Origin: Devosia sp. SL43
GTDB lineage: Bacteria; Pseudomonadota; Alphaproteobacteria; Rhizobiales; Devosiaceae
Reading direction: 5' to 3'
DNA: 64,000 nucleotides
Assembly: GCF_021729885.1 (NCBI RefSeq)
Contig: NZ_CP063401.1
Span: 2,286,501 to 2,350,500, forward strand
Below the pieces are notes generated by a model, which saw only the letters and a program-made list of their open reading frames with translations, searched no databases and was not told where the DNA came from. This document shows, piece after piece, positions 9,290-17,181 of this stretch (its first letter is position 1; each line of letters opens with the position of its first letter). Made by a program: the position numbers and the translations under genes.

Positions 9290-9952
9290 TTGATCGAGTT
9301 TTCCGATGTGGGATTGCGCTACGGCAACGGTCCGGAAATCCTGCGGGACCTGACCTTTTCGGTCGAGCCGGGGTCGTTCCACTTCCTCACCGGGCCCTCC
9401 GGCGCCGGCAAGACCAGCCTGCTCCGCCTGCTGCTGCTATCGCTCAAACCCTCGCGCGGCCGCGTCACCATGTTCGGCGAGGATGTCAGCAACCTGAGCC
9501 AGGATCGCCTGCTGCAGATGCGCCGCCATATCGGCATCGTGTTCCAGGAATTCCGGCTGCTCGACCATCTGACGACCTTCGAGAATGTCGCCTTGCCGCT
9601 ACGCGTGCTTGGCCAGCCCGAGAGCGAATATCGTCCCAATGTCACTGAACTGCTCGAATGGGTGGGCCTGGGCGAACGCATGAATGCGCCTCCGTCGCTG
9701 CTGTCGGGCGGCGAGAAGCAGCGCGCCGCCATTGCCCGCGCCGTCATTGCCCGGCCCAAGGTGTTGCTGGCGGACGAGCCGACCGGCAATGTTGACCCGG
9801 AACTGTCGAGCCGGTTGGTGCATCTGTTCGCCGAGCTTAACCGCACGCTGGGCATGACCATAATCCTCGCGACCCATGAACTGCCGCTGCTCGACCAGTT
9901 TAACTATCCGCGCATGCTGCTGCAAAAGGGCGAGTTGACCATCCATGATTGA
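9290..9952 (+). CDS. ftsE: Cell division ATP-binding protein FtsE
   Basis: ABC ATPase that with FtsX regulates peptidoglycan hydrolysis at the division septum. The 220-aa protein has the Walker A motif GPSGAGKTS (residues 35-43), the ABC signature LSGGEKQR (138-145) and Walker B VLLADEP (158-164). The start is TTG 9290 with a GGGGAG site upstream; no ATG or GTG fits the family N-terminus better. The stop overlaps the ftsX start by 8 nt, indicating translational coupling. Confidence 0.96.
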   Translation: MIEFSDVGLRYGNGPEILRDLTFSVEPGSFHFLTGPSGAGKTSLLRLLLLSLKPSRGRVTMFGEDVSNLSQDRLLQMRRHIGIVFQEFRLLDHLTTFENVALPLRVLGQPESEYRPNVTELLEWVGLGERMNAPPSLLSGGEKQRAAIARAVIARPKVLLADEPTGNVDPELSSRLVHLFAELNRTLGMTIILATHELPLLDQFNYPRMLLQKGELTIHD

Positions 9953-10874
9953 GCGCGTGCTTGCCTTCCTGCCGCGCCGCAAGGGCGCTGCCCCGATCGT
10001 CCCCGAAAAGAGCGTGGCCGGTCGCACCCTGCTGCTGATGATTACCATCATGAGCTTTCTCTCGGCGGTGACGCTGGGTGGGGTGGTGCTGGTGCAGAAA
10101 TCGGCCATTGCCTGGTCGGCTGATGTCGGCCGCGAGGTGACCATCCAGATCCGCCCCGTCGAGGGCGAAGTGATGGACAGCAATATCCGCACCGCGGTCT
10201 CGCTGGCCGAATCGACGCCAGGCGTCGCCTCGGCGCGCGCCCTGACCATCGAGGAAAGCCAGAAGCTGCTCGAGCCCTGGCTCGGGGCCGGCCTCGACCT
10301 CACCGCCATCGAGATACCGCGGCTGGTGGTGGTGCAACTGTCCGACCCGGCCGATGCCGATATCGAGGCCCTGGGGCGGAATCTCGCCGCCATCAAGGGC
10401 GCCAGCCTCGATACGCACGCCGCCTGGCGGCAGCAGCTCAACACCATGGCCGGCACTATTGTGCTCTCGGGCCTGCTGGTGCTGGTGCTGATCGGCGCCG
10501 CCACCGTGCTGGCCATCATCTTCGCCACGCGCGGCGCCATGGCGACCAACCGCGAAATCGTCGATGTGCTGCATTATATCGGCGCCTCAAACAAGTTCAT
10601 TGCCGGCGAGTTCCAGGGGCGGTTTCTGTCGATCGGTTTGCAGGGCGGTCTGCTGGGGTCCGTCGCGGCCTTGCTGTTCTTCGTGCTGATCGGCACGGCC
10701 GCCGGCAACATGCTGTCGAGCGAGGCCGGCGCCCAGGTCGGCGTGCTGTTCGGACGATTCGCCCTCGGCATTGACGGGCTGATCGGCGTTGCCGCCGTGG
10801 TGCCAGTCATTGCCGCGCTGACCGCCATCACCTCGCGCCTGACCGTGCGGCGCTATCTGAGCCAGACGTCGTGA
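9945..10874 (+). CDS. ftsX: Cell division protein FtsX
   Basis: Inner-membrane partner of FtsE, 309 aa. Visible are a basic cytoplasmic N-terminus, a first transmembrane helix at about 25-45, a periplasmic domain of about 120 residues, and three further helices in the C-terminal half with the conserved FtsX-domain core including 'VDVLHYIGA'. FtsEX couples ATP hydrolysis to activation of septal amidases. The start overlaps ftsE and its stop overlaps the following YcxB-like gene, so at least three genes are translated together. Confidence 0.96.
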   Translation: MIERVLAFLPRRKGAAPIVPEKSVAGRTLLLMITIMSFLSAVTLGGVVLVQKSAIAWSADVGREVTIQIRPVEGEVMDSNIRTAVSLAESTPGVASARALTIEESQKLLEPWLGAGLDLTAIEIPRLVVVQLSDPADADIEALGRNLAAIKGASLDTHAAWRQQLNTMAGTIVLSGLLVLVLIGAATVLAIIFATRGAMATNREIVDVLHYIGASNKFIAGEFQGRFLSIGLQGGLLGSVAALLFFVLIGTAAGNMLSSEAGAQVGVLFGRFALGIDGLIGVAAVVPVIAALTAITSRLTVRRYLSQTS

Positions 10875-11386
10875 GCCTTGTGCGCAGCACTGGCACCTTC
10901 CGGCTGACGGCCGAGGATATGGCTGGTGCGGCCCTTCTATTTACCAGGGTGAGCTATTCGCGCCCGCGCGTCTGGATGATTTTCGGCCTGCTTTGGTTGG
11001 CCTTCGTGGCCTTCCTGATCGCTTTTGCCGATGGATTGTCAAACATCGCGCTGACGCTCGGCCTCGCATGCCTTCCCTTCATCGTCATGCTTGGCCTGAC
11101 GCCGTTGATGACGCCGATAACAGCGCGCCGCAATTTTGCACGGCAGAGATCCCTGCAGGGCGACCTGACCTTGTCCTGGTCCGAGGCCGGCCTGCGAACG
11201 GTTTCCGAATATGGAACATTCGAAATCCCCTGGAGCCACTTCAACCGTCGGGCCGAGAACGGCAATCTGTTTCTGCTGTTCGAGTCTGATCGGCTGTATC
11301 GCCTCATTCCCAAGCGTGTGCTGACCACCGAGCAACAGGCCGACGTCCGAAGCTTGATCGAAAGCGTGGGCCGCTCAGGCGTCTGA
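10871..11386 (+). CDS. YcxB-like membrane protein
   Basis: A 171-aa protein with two transmembrane helices (about residues 36-56 and 60-80) followed by a soluble domain with the YcxB-like C-terminal pattern (a WSEAGLRT stretch, 'IPWSHFNR', 'LFLLFESDRLYRLIPKR'). The function of the family is unknown. GTG 10871 is the start; it overlaps the ftsX stop codon. Position between ftsX and plsC suggests an envelope role, by context only. Confidence 0.8.
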   Translation: MSLVRSTGTFRLTAEDMAGAALLFTRVSYSRPRVWMIFGLLWLAFVAFLIAFADGLSNIALTLGLACLPFIVMLGLTPLMTPITARRNFARQRSLQGDLTLSWSEAGLRTVSEYGTFEIPWSHFNRRAENGNLFLLFESDRLYRLIPKRVLTTEQQADVRSLIESVGRSGV

Positions 11387-11463
11387 CAACGGAACTGCCT
11401 CGCCAAGTTCGTATTTGCCCGCTATGACGCTCGAAATGCGGTGAGGTGCCGCCGGAGACACAC

Positions 11464-12273
11464 ATGGCGGCTATCCAGGCAGTTCGTACGGCGCTGTTCT
11501 ATCTGCTGTTCATCGGCCAGACCGCGCTGGTCGCCATCACCATCGGCATCATCGCGCTGATCAGCGGACGCACACCGTTTACCTGGGCCCTGGCCAAATA
11601 CTGGTGCCGTTCCAACCTGGCATTCCTGCGCTTCATCACCGGGGTCAAGACCAAGGTCAGCGGCGAAGAGAATATCCCAGCGGGCGGCTGCATCATCGCC
11701 GCCAAGCACCAGAGCGACTGGGACGTGTTCTCGATCTTTCCGTATTCCGGTCGACCGGCCTATATCGTCAAGAAGGAGCTGATGCAGATCCCCTTCTTCG
11801 GCTGGGCCGCGCGTTCCCTCGACTGTATCGAGGTCGATCGCAAGAAGGGCGCCGAGGCCATCCCTTCGATGATGAGGCAGGCCCATGCCGCCATCGAGCG
11901 CGGCTGCCGTATCGTCATCTTCCCCGAGGGCACCCGCAAGGCGCCGTTGGCGCCGCCCGATTACCGCCAAGGCATTGTCCGCCTCTATATGGAACTCAAC
12001 GTGCCGGTGGTGCCCGTCGGGCTCAATTCGGGCCTGTTCTGGGGCCGCAACAGCCTCGTCATCTGGCCGGGCACGGCCGAAGCCAGGTTCCTCGAGCCGA
12101 TCCCGCCAGGGCTGGCGCCGGACGTGTTTCTCGACCGACTCAAAAAAGCCATCGAATCCGAATCGGATGCCCTGATTCTCAAGGCCGAGGATCAAGGGCT
12201 TGTTCGACCTGTCGATTCCGATCTCCGTCGCAAGCTCGATGCTGCCAGGCAGGCCCGGTCAGCCCAGGCCTGA
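11464..12273 (+). CDS. plsC: 1-acyl-sn-glycerol-3-phosphate acyltransferase
   Basis: Membrane-bound enzyme that acylates lysophosphatidic acid to phosphatidic acid in phospholipid synthesis. The 269-aa product has an N-terminal hydrophobic segment, the catalytic HX4D motif (His82 to Asp87 in KHQSDWD), and the acyl-acceptor motif FPEGTR at 153-158 followed by 'VPVVPVGLNSG'. ATG 11464 has a GGAGA site 5 nt upstream; an upstream GTG 18 nt earlier is less likely. It follows ftsEX and the YcxB-like gene and may belong to the same operon, with a 77-nt gap. Confidence 0.94.
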   Translation: MAAIQAVRTALFYLLFIGQTALVAITIGIIALISGRTPFTWALAKYWCRSNLAFLRFITGVKTKVSGEENIPAGGCIIAAKHQSDWDVFSIFPYSGRPAYIVKKELMQIPFFGWAARSLDCIEVDRKKGAEAIPSMMRQAHAAIERGCRIVIFPEGTRKAPLAPPDYRQGIVRLYMELNVPVVPVGLNSGLFWGRNSLVIWPGTAEARFLEPIPPGLAPDVFLDRLKKAIESESDALILKAEDQGLVRPVDSDLRRKLDAARQARSAQA

Positions 12274-12336
12274 CCACCACATATTGACGGCCAGTACGAA
12301 CAACCCCATAGATGTAGATGTCGAGCAATGGACAGC

Positions 12337-12370
12337 TTGACATGCTGTGTATTTTGTTCTATTTTTGTTC
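12337..12370 (+). promoter_or_regulatory. SOS-type (LexA) promoter
   Basis: A -35 hexamer TTGACA (12337-12342) and a -10-like TATTTT (12360-12365) are spaced by 17 nt. Overlapping the -10 is GTTC-N7-GTTC (12356-12370), the LexA operator form established for alphaproteobacteria. The geometry, operator over the -10 of a near-consensus promoter, is what a LexA-repressed promoter should look like. It drives the unknown 118-aa gene 33 nt downstream. Confidence 0.7.
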
Positions 12371-12402
12371 TTGTTCGATCGAACGCTGTGGGGATAGCGT
12401 AA

Positions 12403-12759
12403 ATGGCTGCTAGCGAGAACAGGATCGTCAACTACACCTTCAGCCGCCAGAGCCATTGGCAGGGCCGTTCCGGTCGCGCCTATGATCTGGTCAGCGAAAA
12501 TCTCGAGCATTTCGCCATGGGCGATGCCGAACTCTATGTCATCGCCAAGGGCAACCACGTGCTCTGGGTTGGCTCGACCGGCGAACTGGTCACCGATCCC
12601 GTCAGTCGCTCGCGTTTTCGCCTCGCGCTCGATTGCGCCGACCGCGTGTTGCGCCTAGTGACGCCGGGCCTGGCCGCCGAGCGCATGAGCACGATCTGGG
12701 ATCTGGAAGGCGCGGAGCCTCGTACACCCCTCCCTTTGGCGGAAAGGTCGGCGGCGTAG
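12403..12759 (+). CDS. Unknown small protein behind an SOS-type promoter
   Basis: A 118-aa soluble protein with no membrane segment or signal peptide. Visible features are a basic/aromatic N-terminus, a central 'ELYVIAKGNHVLWVG' beta-like stretch, and a helical C-terminal part with several Arg residues. I do not recognise the family. The ATG is preceded by GGGGAT at useful spacing and by the TTGACA/TATTTT promoter with a GTTC-N7-GTTC LexA box. It is a single gene, ending 1 nt before the convergent ChaC gene. Being induced by DNA damage is the inference; it could be a checkpoint or repair accessory protein. Confidence 0.75.
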   Translation: MAASENRIVNYTFSRQSHWQGRSGRAYDLVSENLEHFAMGDAELYVIAKGNHVLWVGSTGELVTDPVSRSRFRLALDCADRVLRLVTPGLAAERMSTIWDLEGAEPRTPLPLAERSAA

Positions 12760-12760
12760 C

Positions 12761-13327
12761 CTAGGCCGCCGCCACCGCATCCTCGCGCATCAGCATATCG
12801 GCCAACGCCATCAACTGCCGGTCGCGAATGCCCAGTTCGCGCAGATGCTGCGCGGTATTGAGCACATAGTCCACATTGCGACCCGAGAGCCCGACACCGG
12901 CCCGCACCATGGCCAGTTGCTGGTCGAGGCTGAGATTGCCGGCAAACTGCTCGTGGCGCTCGTCAACCAGAAAGGCCAGCGCGTTGACCTTGCGACCATC
13001 GCTGAGATGCACCGGTCGCATGACGTCGCGATAGACCGCCGTGACCTGTTCCCGCTCGTGGAGATACGCTCGGACCGTTTGCCAATCGCTGTCAGCAACC
13101 TCGAACACCATGCCGCGGCAGGCGCCGCCGCGCGTCAGCCCGAACACCAACCCGGGTCGTTCGAGCGTACCGCGATGATAATGGGAAACGATGGAAAGGC
13201 TGCGATGCGCACCCTTGAGCAGGCCCTGCTGCGCCGAGACATGCGCAAAGCCCGGATTCCAGATCAGCGATCCGTAACCGAAGACCCAATGAGTCGTGCT
13301 GTCTGTATTTCGTTCGAGCATCGCCAT
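12761..13327 (-). CDS. ChaC-type gamma-glutamylcyclotransferase, short paralogue
   Basis: A 188-aa protein with the canonical ChaC layout from its first residues: VFGYGSLIW near residue 15, the 'RGGACRGMVF' segment and a Glu in 'HEREQV' at the catalytic acid position. It probably degrades glutathione to 5-oxoproline and Cys-Gly in the cytosol. It differs from the 239-aa copy at 4217-4936 by lacking the long N-terminal extension. ATG 13327 is used; a Met two codons later is also possible, and no strong ribosome binding site distinguishes them. It converges on the SOS-promoter gene with a 1-nt gap. Confidence 0.9.
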   Translation of the reverse strand: MAMLERNTDSTTHWVFGYGSLIWNPGFAHVSAQQGLLKGAHRSLSIVSHYHRGTLERPGLVFGLTRGGACRGMVFEVADSDWQTVRAYLHEREQVTAVYRDVMRPVHLSDGRKVNALAFLVDERHEQFAGNLSLDQQLAMVRAGVGLSGRNVDYVLNTAQHLRELGIRDRQLMALADMLMREDAVAAA

Positions 13328-13477
13328 AACCTGAACATCAACCTAGGTAAGCCTGCCGATCATGGCAATTGCCGGGCCGGTGATACCTGCCCTGCAATCG
13401 TAGAACGACCCGGATTTACCGCCGGGGAATAGGACCGATGATGGCGTATTGCCGTAGCCACCGCTAAGAAAGCCGCC

Positions 13478-14449
13478 ATGAAGAAGCGAATCATCATTCT
13501 CGGCAGTGTCGTGGTTGTGGTCATCGTGCTGTGGAGCGCGGCCTGGCTGGCGCTATCCGGTGTGGTCAAGCAGAACATCGATGCCCTGGCACTGGCCGAT
13601 GGCGTCAGCGCGCCGCGCATCACCTGTGGCACGCTCGATATCGGCGGCTTCCCCTTCCGTTTCGATGTCGAGTGCACAACGGCGCAGATCGCCACCGGCG
13701 ATATTGCCATCGACGTGCCCGATATCCGCGCCAGCATCCGTGTCTATGCGCCGACGCATCTGCTGGCTTCGGCCACCGGCCCCGTGCAACTGACCGATAC
13801 GTTCACGGGCAGTCGCAACGCGGTCGATTGGTCGGCGCTCGATGCCAGCATCCGGCTCGACAACTGGCGCATCGCTCGCGCATCGGTCTCCGGCAAGGAT
13901 GTGGTCTGGTCCGATGCGCTGATGGGCGAAGTCATCATCGCCGAAGCGCCGCTGGCCGAGGTGCATCTATTCGACATTCCCGAGCAGCACGATGCCGACA
14001 GGCATCTGGCGGCGCTGTCGGGCTATGTGCGGGCCGAAGACATCGTCTATCCGGCCATAACGCTCAGCGATACCAATGCCGAAATCCAACTCGAACTGAC
14101 CGGCCTGCCCGACGATGTCAGGAACTGGGGCGATCCGAACCTGCTGCCGGCAATGGCAGCCAATGGCGGCACGCTCAATATCGTGGCCATCAGGGGCACC
14201 GACGCCGCCTCGACGCTCGACGCCAGTGGCGCGCTCAAGCTCGATCCGCAGGGCCAGATCGATGGGCAGATCACCATCGCCTCATCAGGCGTGGCCGAGC
14301 GCATCGGCCCGCTATTGGCGGAACCATGGCGCACGCTGGTGCTGGGCACGCCTGGGGCCGATGGCGCCTATTCCAACCAGCTCAACTTCCGCGCGGGGGG
14401 GATCTATTCAGGCCTGGTGCCGATCGCGACGCTGCCGCCGCTCTACTAG
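13478..14449 (+). CDS. DUF2125 family exported/membrane-anchored protein
   Basis: A 323-aa protein with an N-terminal signal anchor (about residues 4-28) and a long periplasmic beta-rich part with the pattern of the DUF2125 family: 'CGTLDIGGFPFRFDVEC' in the first 70 residues and a C-terminal hydrophobic end. The two Cys flanking the GGFPFRF motif are conserved in this family. The function is unknown. It converges on tyrA with a 4-nt CTAG overlap of stop codons, and adjacency to tyrA is common in related genomes. Confidence 0.85.
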   Translation: MKKRIIILGSVVVVVIVLWSAAWLALSGVVKQNIDALALADGVSAPRITCGTLDIGGFPFRFDVECTTAQIATGDIAIDVPDIRASIRVYAPTHLLASATGPVQLTDTFTGSRNAVDWSALDASIRLDNWRIARASVSGKDVVWSDALMGEVIIAEAPLAEVHLFDIPEQHDADRHLAALSGYVRAEDIVYPAITLSDTNAEIQLELTGLPDDVRNWGDPNLLPAMAANGGTLNIVAIRGTDAASTLDASGALKLDPQGQIDGQITIASSGVAERIGPLLAEPWRTLVLGTPGADGAYSNQLNFRAGGIYSGLVPIATLPPLY

Positions 14450-15417
14450 GCGTCGTCCCCGCCGCCATGCTCGCGCACCACGGGCACGTCGGGTACCGGC
14501 GGCGTTTCGTGCGGGCGGCCAAAGTCGGCTGCGGCCGTTTCCTGGCCAGCCGAGATGATCGAGCGGCGGATGGCGCGGGTGCGGGTGAACATCGCCTCGA
14601 GCGCCGGACCATCGCCGGTGCGCACGGCGCGCTGCAACACGCTCAGGTCTTCCGAGAAGCGGCCGAGCATTTCGAGCACGGCATCGCGATTGGTCAGGAA
14701 CACGTCACGCCACATGACCGGGTCGGATGCGGCAATTCGGGTAAAGTCGCGGAAGCCGGAGGCCGAGAACTTGATGACCTCGGACTGCGTCGCCGCTTCG
14801 AGATCGGCCACCGTACCCACGATATTATAGGCAACCAGGTGCGGGATATGGCTGGTGATGGCCAGCACCATGTCGTGGTGCCCGGCATCCATCACCTCGA
14901 CCTGGCTGCCCATGGCGCGCCAGAACCCGGCCAGCTTCTCGGTCTTGGCCGCATCGACTTCGGCGCCGGGCGTCAGCACGCACCAGCGACCGGCGAACAG
15001 CTCCGGGAAGCCGGCGGAGGGGCCGGAATGCTCGGTACCGGCGATCGGATGGCCGGGGATAAGGCTGACGCCAGCGGGAACATGATCGGCCAGAACCTTG
15101 ACCACATGACCCTTGACCGAGCCCACATCGGACAGGATGGCGCCCGGCTCCAGCGCTGGAGCGATGGCCTGGATCACCGCTTCATAGGCGCCCACGGGCG
15201 TACAGATGATGACGAGATCGGCGCCACGCACCGCCTCAGCCGCGTCGAGCGTATAGACATCGCCCAAGCCAAGCTCGCGCGCTTCGTCCAGCGTTTCCTG
15301 CTTGCGGGTGGCGATGGAGATGACCTCGACCAATCCCTGCCGCCGCGCTGCCAGCGCGATGGACGAACCGATAAGACCGATGCCGATAAGGGCGAGTTTG
15401 CGGAAATGGACGCTCAT
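14446..15417 (-). CDS. tyrA: Prephenate/arogenate dehydrogenase
   Basis: NAD(P)-dependent cytosolic enzyme of tyrosine synthesis. The 323-aa product begins with a Rossmann GIGLIG motif (Gly12-Gly17), then has 'GSVKG', the 'PGHPIAGTEHSG' active-site motif and 'DAGHHDMVLAITSHIPHL', all typical of TyrA. The extra C-terminal tail is Pro- and acidic-rich. ATG 15417 overlaps the stop of hisC as ATGA, so the pair is translationally coupled. Whether the substrate is prephenate or arogenate cannot be told from sequence. Confidence 0.95.
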   Translation of the reverse strand: MSVHFRKLALIGIGLIGSSIALAARRQGLVEVISIATRKQETLDEARELGLGDVYTLDAAEAVRGADLVIICTPVGAYEAVIQAIAPALEPGAILSDVGSVKGHVVKVLADHVPAGVSLIPGHPIAGTEHSGPSAGFPELFAGRWCVLTPGAEVDAAKTEKLAGFWRAMGSQVEVMDAGHHDMVLAITSHIPHLVAYNIVGTVADLEAATQSEVIKFSASGFRDFTRIAASDPVMWRDVFLTNRDAVLEMLGRFSEDLSVLQRAVRTGDGPALEAMFTRTRAIRRSIISAGQETAAADFGRPHETPPVPDVPVVREHGGGDDA

Positions 15418-16508
15418 GCGATCTGAACCAATGCCTTGAGAATGCCGACGACGCCGCGCATCGCCTGCTCGGAACCGATGGAAATGCGCAGCCCATGCGG
15501 GATGCCATAGGATGCCCCGATTTCGCGCACGATCAGCCCGCGCTCCATCAGCGTATTGAAGGCCAGGGCCGCATGTTCCGCATCGGGGAACAGCACCATG
15601 ACGAAATTGGCCTGGCTGGGCACCACATGCATGTGGTTGGAATCGAGCTCCTGGGTGATCCAGTCGCGCCATTCGGCATTGTAGACCTTGAGCCGTGCGG
15701 TGAACGCGACATCGCGCGTGGCCGCCGCACCGGCCAGCTGCGCCGGCAGGTTGACGTTGAACGGCCCGCGAATGCGGTTGATGGCGTCGACCACATGATC
15801 AGGCCCGACCATCCAGCCGATGCGCGCCGCCGCCAGCCCCATCTTGGAGAAGGTGCGCACCATGACGACATTGCTCGCCTCGCCGACAAGGTCGAGGCCG
15901 ACCGAGTAGTCGGCAGCGGTGACATATTCGGCATAGGCGCTGTCGATGACGAGCAGGATATCGGGTCGCAGACCGGCATGCAGGCGGCGGACTTCGGCAT
16001 CGCTGAGATAGGTGCCGGTGGGATTGTTCGGATTGGCCAGCCAGATGACCTTGGTCTTGTCGGTGACCGCCGCCAACAGCAGGTCGACATCGGCGGTGTA
16101 GTCGGTCTCCTCGACCATGACGATCCTGGCGCCTGCCGCCTTGGTGATGATCGGATAGACCGAAAAACCGTAGCGGTTCATCACCGCCTCGTCGCCGTCG
16201 CCGAGATAGGTCTGGGCCAGCAGATGCAGCAGATCGTCCGAGCCGTTGCCGCAGACGATCAGCTCGGGATCGATGCCATGCACCTCGGCCAGCGCCGTGC
16301 GCAGGATGCGCGAGGAGCCTTCGGGGTAGATTTCGAGATGCTCGGCGGCCGAACGGAAGGCTTCGATGGCCTTGGGGCTGGCGCCTAGTGGGCTTTCATT
16401 GGCCGACAGCTTCACCGCATTGCTGCCTGGCGCGCCGGACTTGCCGGGCAGGTAGGGCGCAATATCGAGAATGCCGGGCTGCGGAACGGGACGGATATCG
16501 TCGGACAT
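15414..16508 (-). CDS. hisC: Histidinol-phosphate aminotransferase
   Basis: PLP aminotransferase, 364 aa, for histidinol phosphate and, in organisms with this hisC-tyrA pairing, probably also aromatic substrates. The sequence shows 'LSANESPLGASP' near residue 35, 'CGNGSDDLL', 'NPNNPTG', the PLP lysine in FSKMG (Lys222) followed by 'ARIGW', and the C-terminal 'LRISIGS'. It is the first gene of the hisC-tyrA operon; its upstream region is the ~670-bp divergent gap shared with the helicase gene. Confidence 0.94.
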   Translation of the reverse strand: MSDDIRPVPQPGILDIAPYLPGKSGAPGSNAVKLSANESPLGASPKAIEAFRSAAEHLEIYPEGSSRILRTALAEVHGIDPELIVCGNGSDDLLHLLAQTYLGDGDEAVMNRYGFSVYPIITKAAGARIVMVEETDYTADVDLLLAAVTDKTKVIWLANPNNPTGTYLSDAEVRRLHAGLRPDILLVIDSAYAEYVTAADYSVGLDLVGEASNVVMVRTFSKMGLAAARIGWMVGPDHVVDAINRIRGPFNVNLPAQLAGAAATRDVAFTARLKVYNAEWRDWITQELDSNHMHVVPSQANFVMVLFPDAEHAALAFNTLMERGLIVREIGASYGIPHGLRISIGSEQAMRGVVGILKALVQIA

Positions 16509-16613
16509 GATGCCAATCTGGGCGGAAAAACCGCGCGGACCATAGTCAAACGGACGCCAGATGGCAAAGCGGTTCTATGCGCAGAAGTTCTTTGGCACGC
16601 GGGACATCCCGGC

Positions 16614-16738
16614 ACACCCCCTCATCCGCCCTTCGGGCACCCGCGAGGGGAGAAGGCGACGCCCAAGATATCTCAGTCGGGTCCCCTTCTCCCCTTGCGG
16701 GAGAAGGGGACGCGCAGCGCCGGATGAGGGGGGTGGCA
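16614..16738. repeat. Inverted-repeat element (R4)
   Basis: The ends CACCCCCTCATCCG and CGGATGAGGGGGGTG are inverted, and an inner pair of arms (AGGGGAGAAGG and CCCCTTCTCCCC / GCGGGAGAAGGGG) forms further hairpins. This is a known type of intergenic palindrome in alphaproteobacteria. Only one full copy is in the window; a short related hairpin ('CCCTCCCTTGGGGGAGAGG') lies at 21814-21841. It sits in the divergent hisC/helicase gap. Confidence 0.75.
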
Positions 16739-16768
16739 CAGTCCCCGGAACCTCGGCTGTCTCGCATT

Positions 16769-17080
16769 GGGACGGTCAACCAGGTTTATTCTCAATTTGT
16801 CGCGGCAAGACCCAGTCTGGCCGGACGTCCAATCGGCAACATGTTGAAAATCTTCGACCAGAGTTCGTTTACGTTGTGGTTACGAAGCCGCGGATTCGAC
16901 CGAAATTTACTGTCTGTTAGCGGAGTTGAAGGGCCCAATATCGGGTCAGGGCCAAACGCAGGCGCACATTTCTCGCCTAGTGGCTTGCCCGATAGAATCG
17001 CCACCAGCCCTAGCCGTGAACGAACCCGCATTTGTTGATTCTCGCCGATTCGGTTCCGTTTCGTTCCGGTCTCGTTCTCA
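16769..17080. repeat. Paired ~310-bp intergenic element R5, copy a
   Basis: The left end begins GGGACGGTCAAC and continues through a TTTATT..CAATTT stretch; the right end contains CGTGAACGAACCCGCATTTG and a CGTTCCGG motif. The same end sequences occur at the same distance (245 vs 243 bp between landmarks) at 23954-24262, while the interior looks unrelated. The region holds no convincing gene. Near the right end, GTTC-N7-GTTC occurs at 17063-17077. It occupies the leader of the helicase gene. Confidence 0.55.
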
Positions 17081-17181
17081 GCGTTAACCACGGTGACAAA
17101 AGCGTCGCATTTGCTGTCCTTTCTTGGGACAAGCTATCCTGGCCCTCGCAACATCAGCCATCACCTCCTACATTGGCGTCG

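Noticed and set aside
13531..15426. 631-codon plus-strand frame antisense to tyrA
   Set aside because: Arg/His/Gly-rich low-complexity product overlapping DUF2125 and tyrA, which have clear family motifs; a GC-bias shadow.
17032..17181. Upstream extension of the helicase start to TTG 17032
   Set aside because: Extra 50 residues are encoded by the R5a element and the spacer, not by a conserved domain; Walker A begins 14 residues after ATG 17182.
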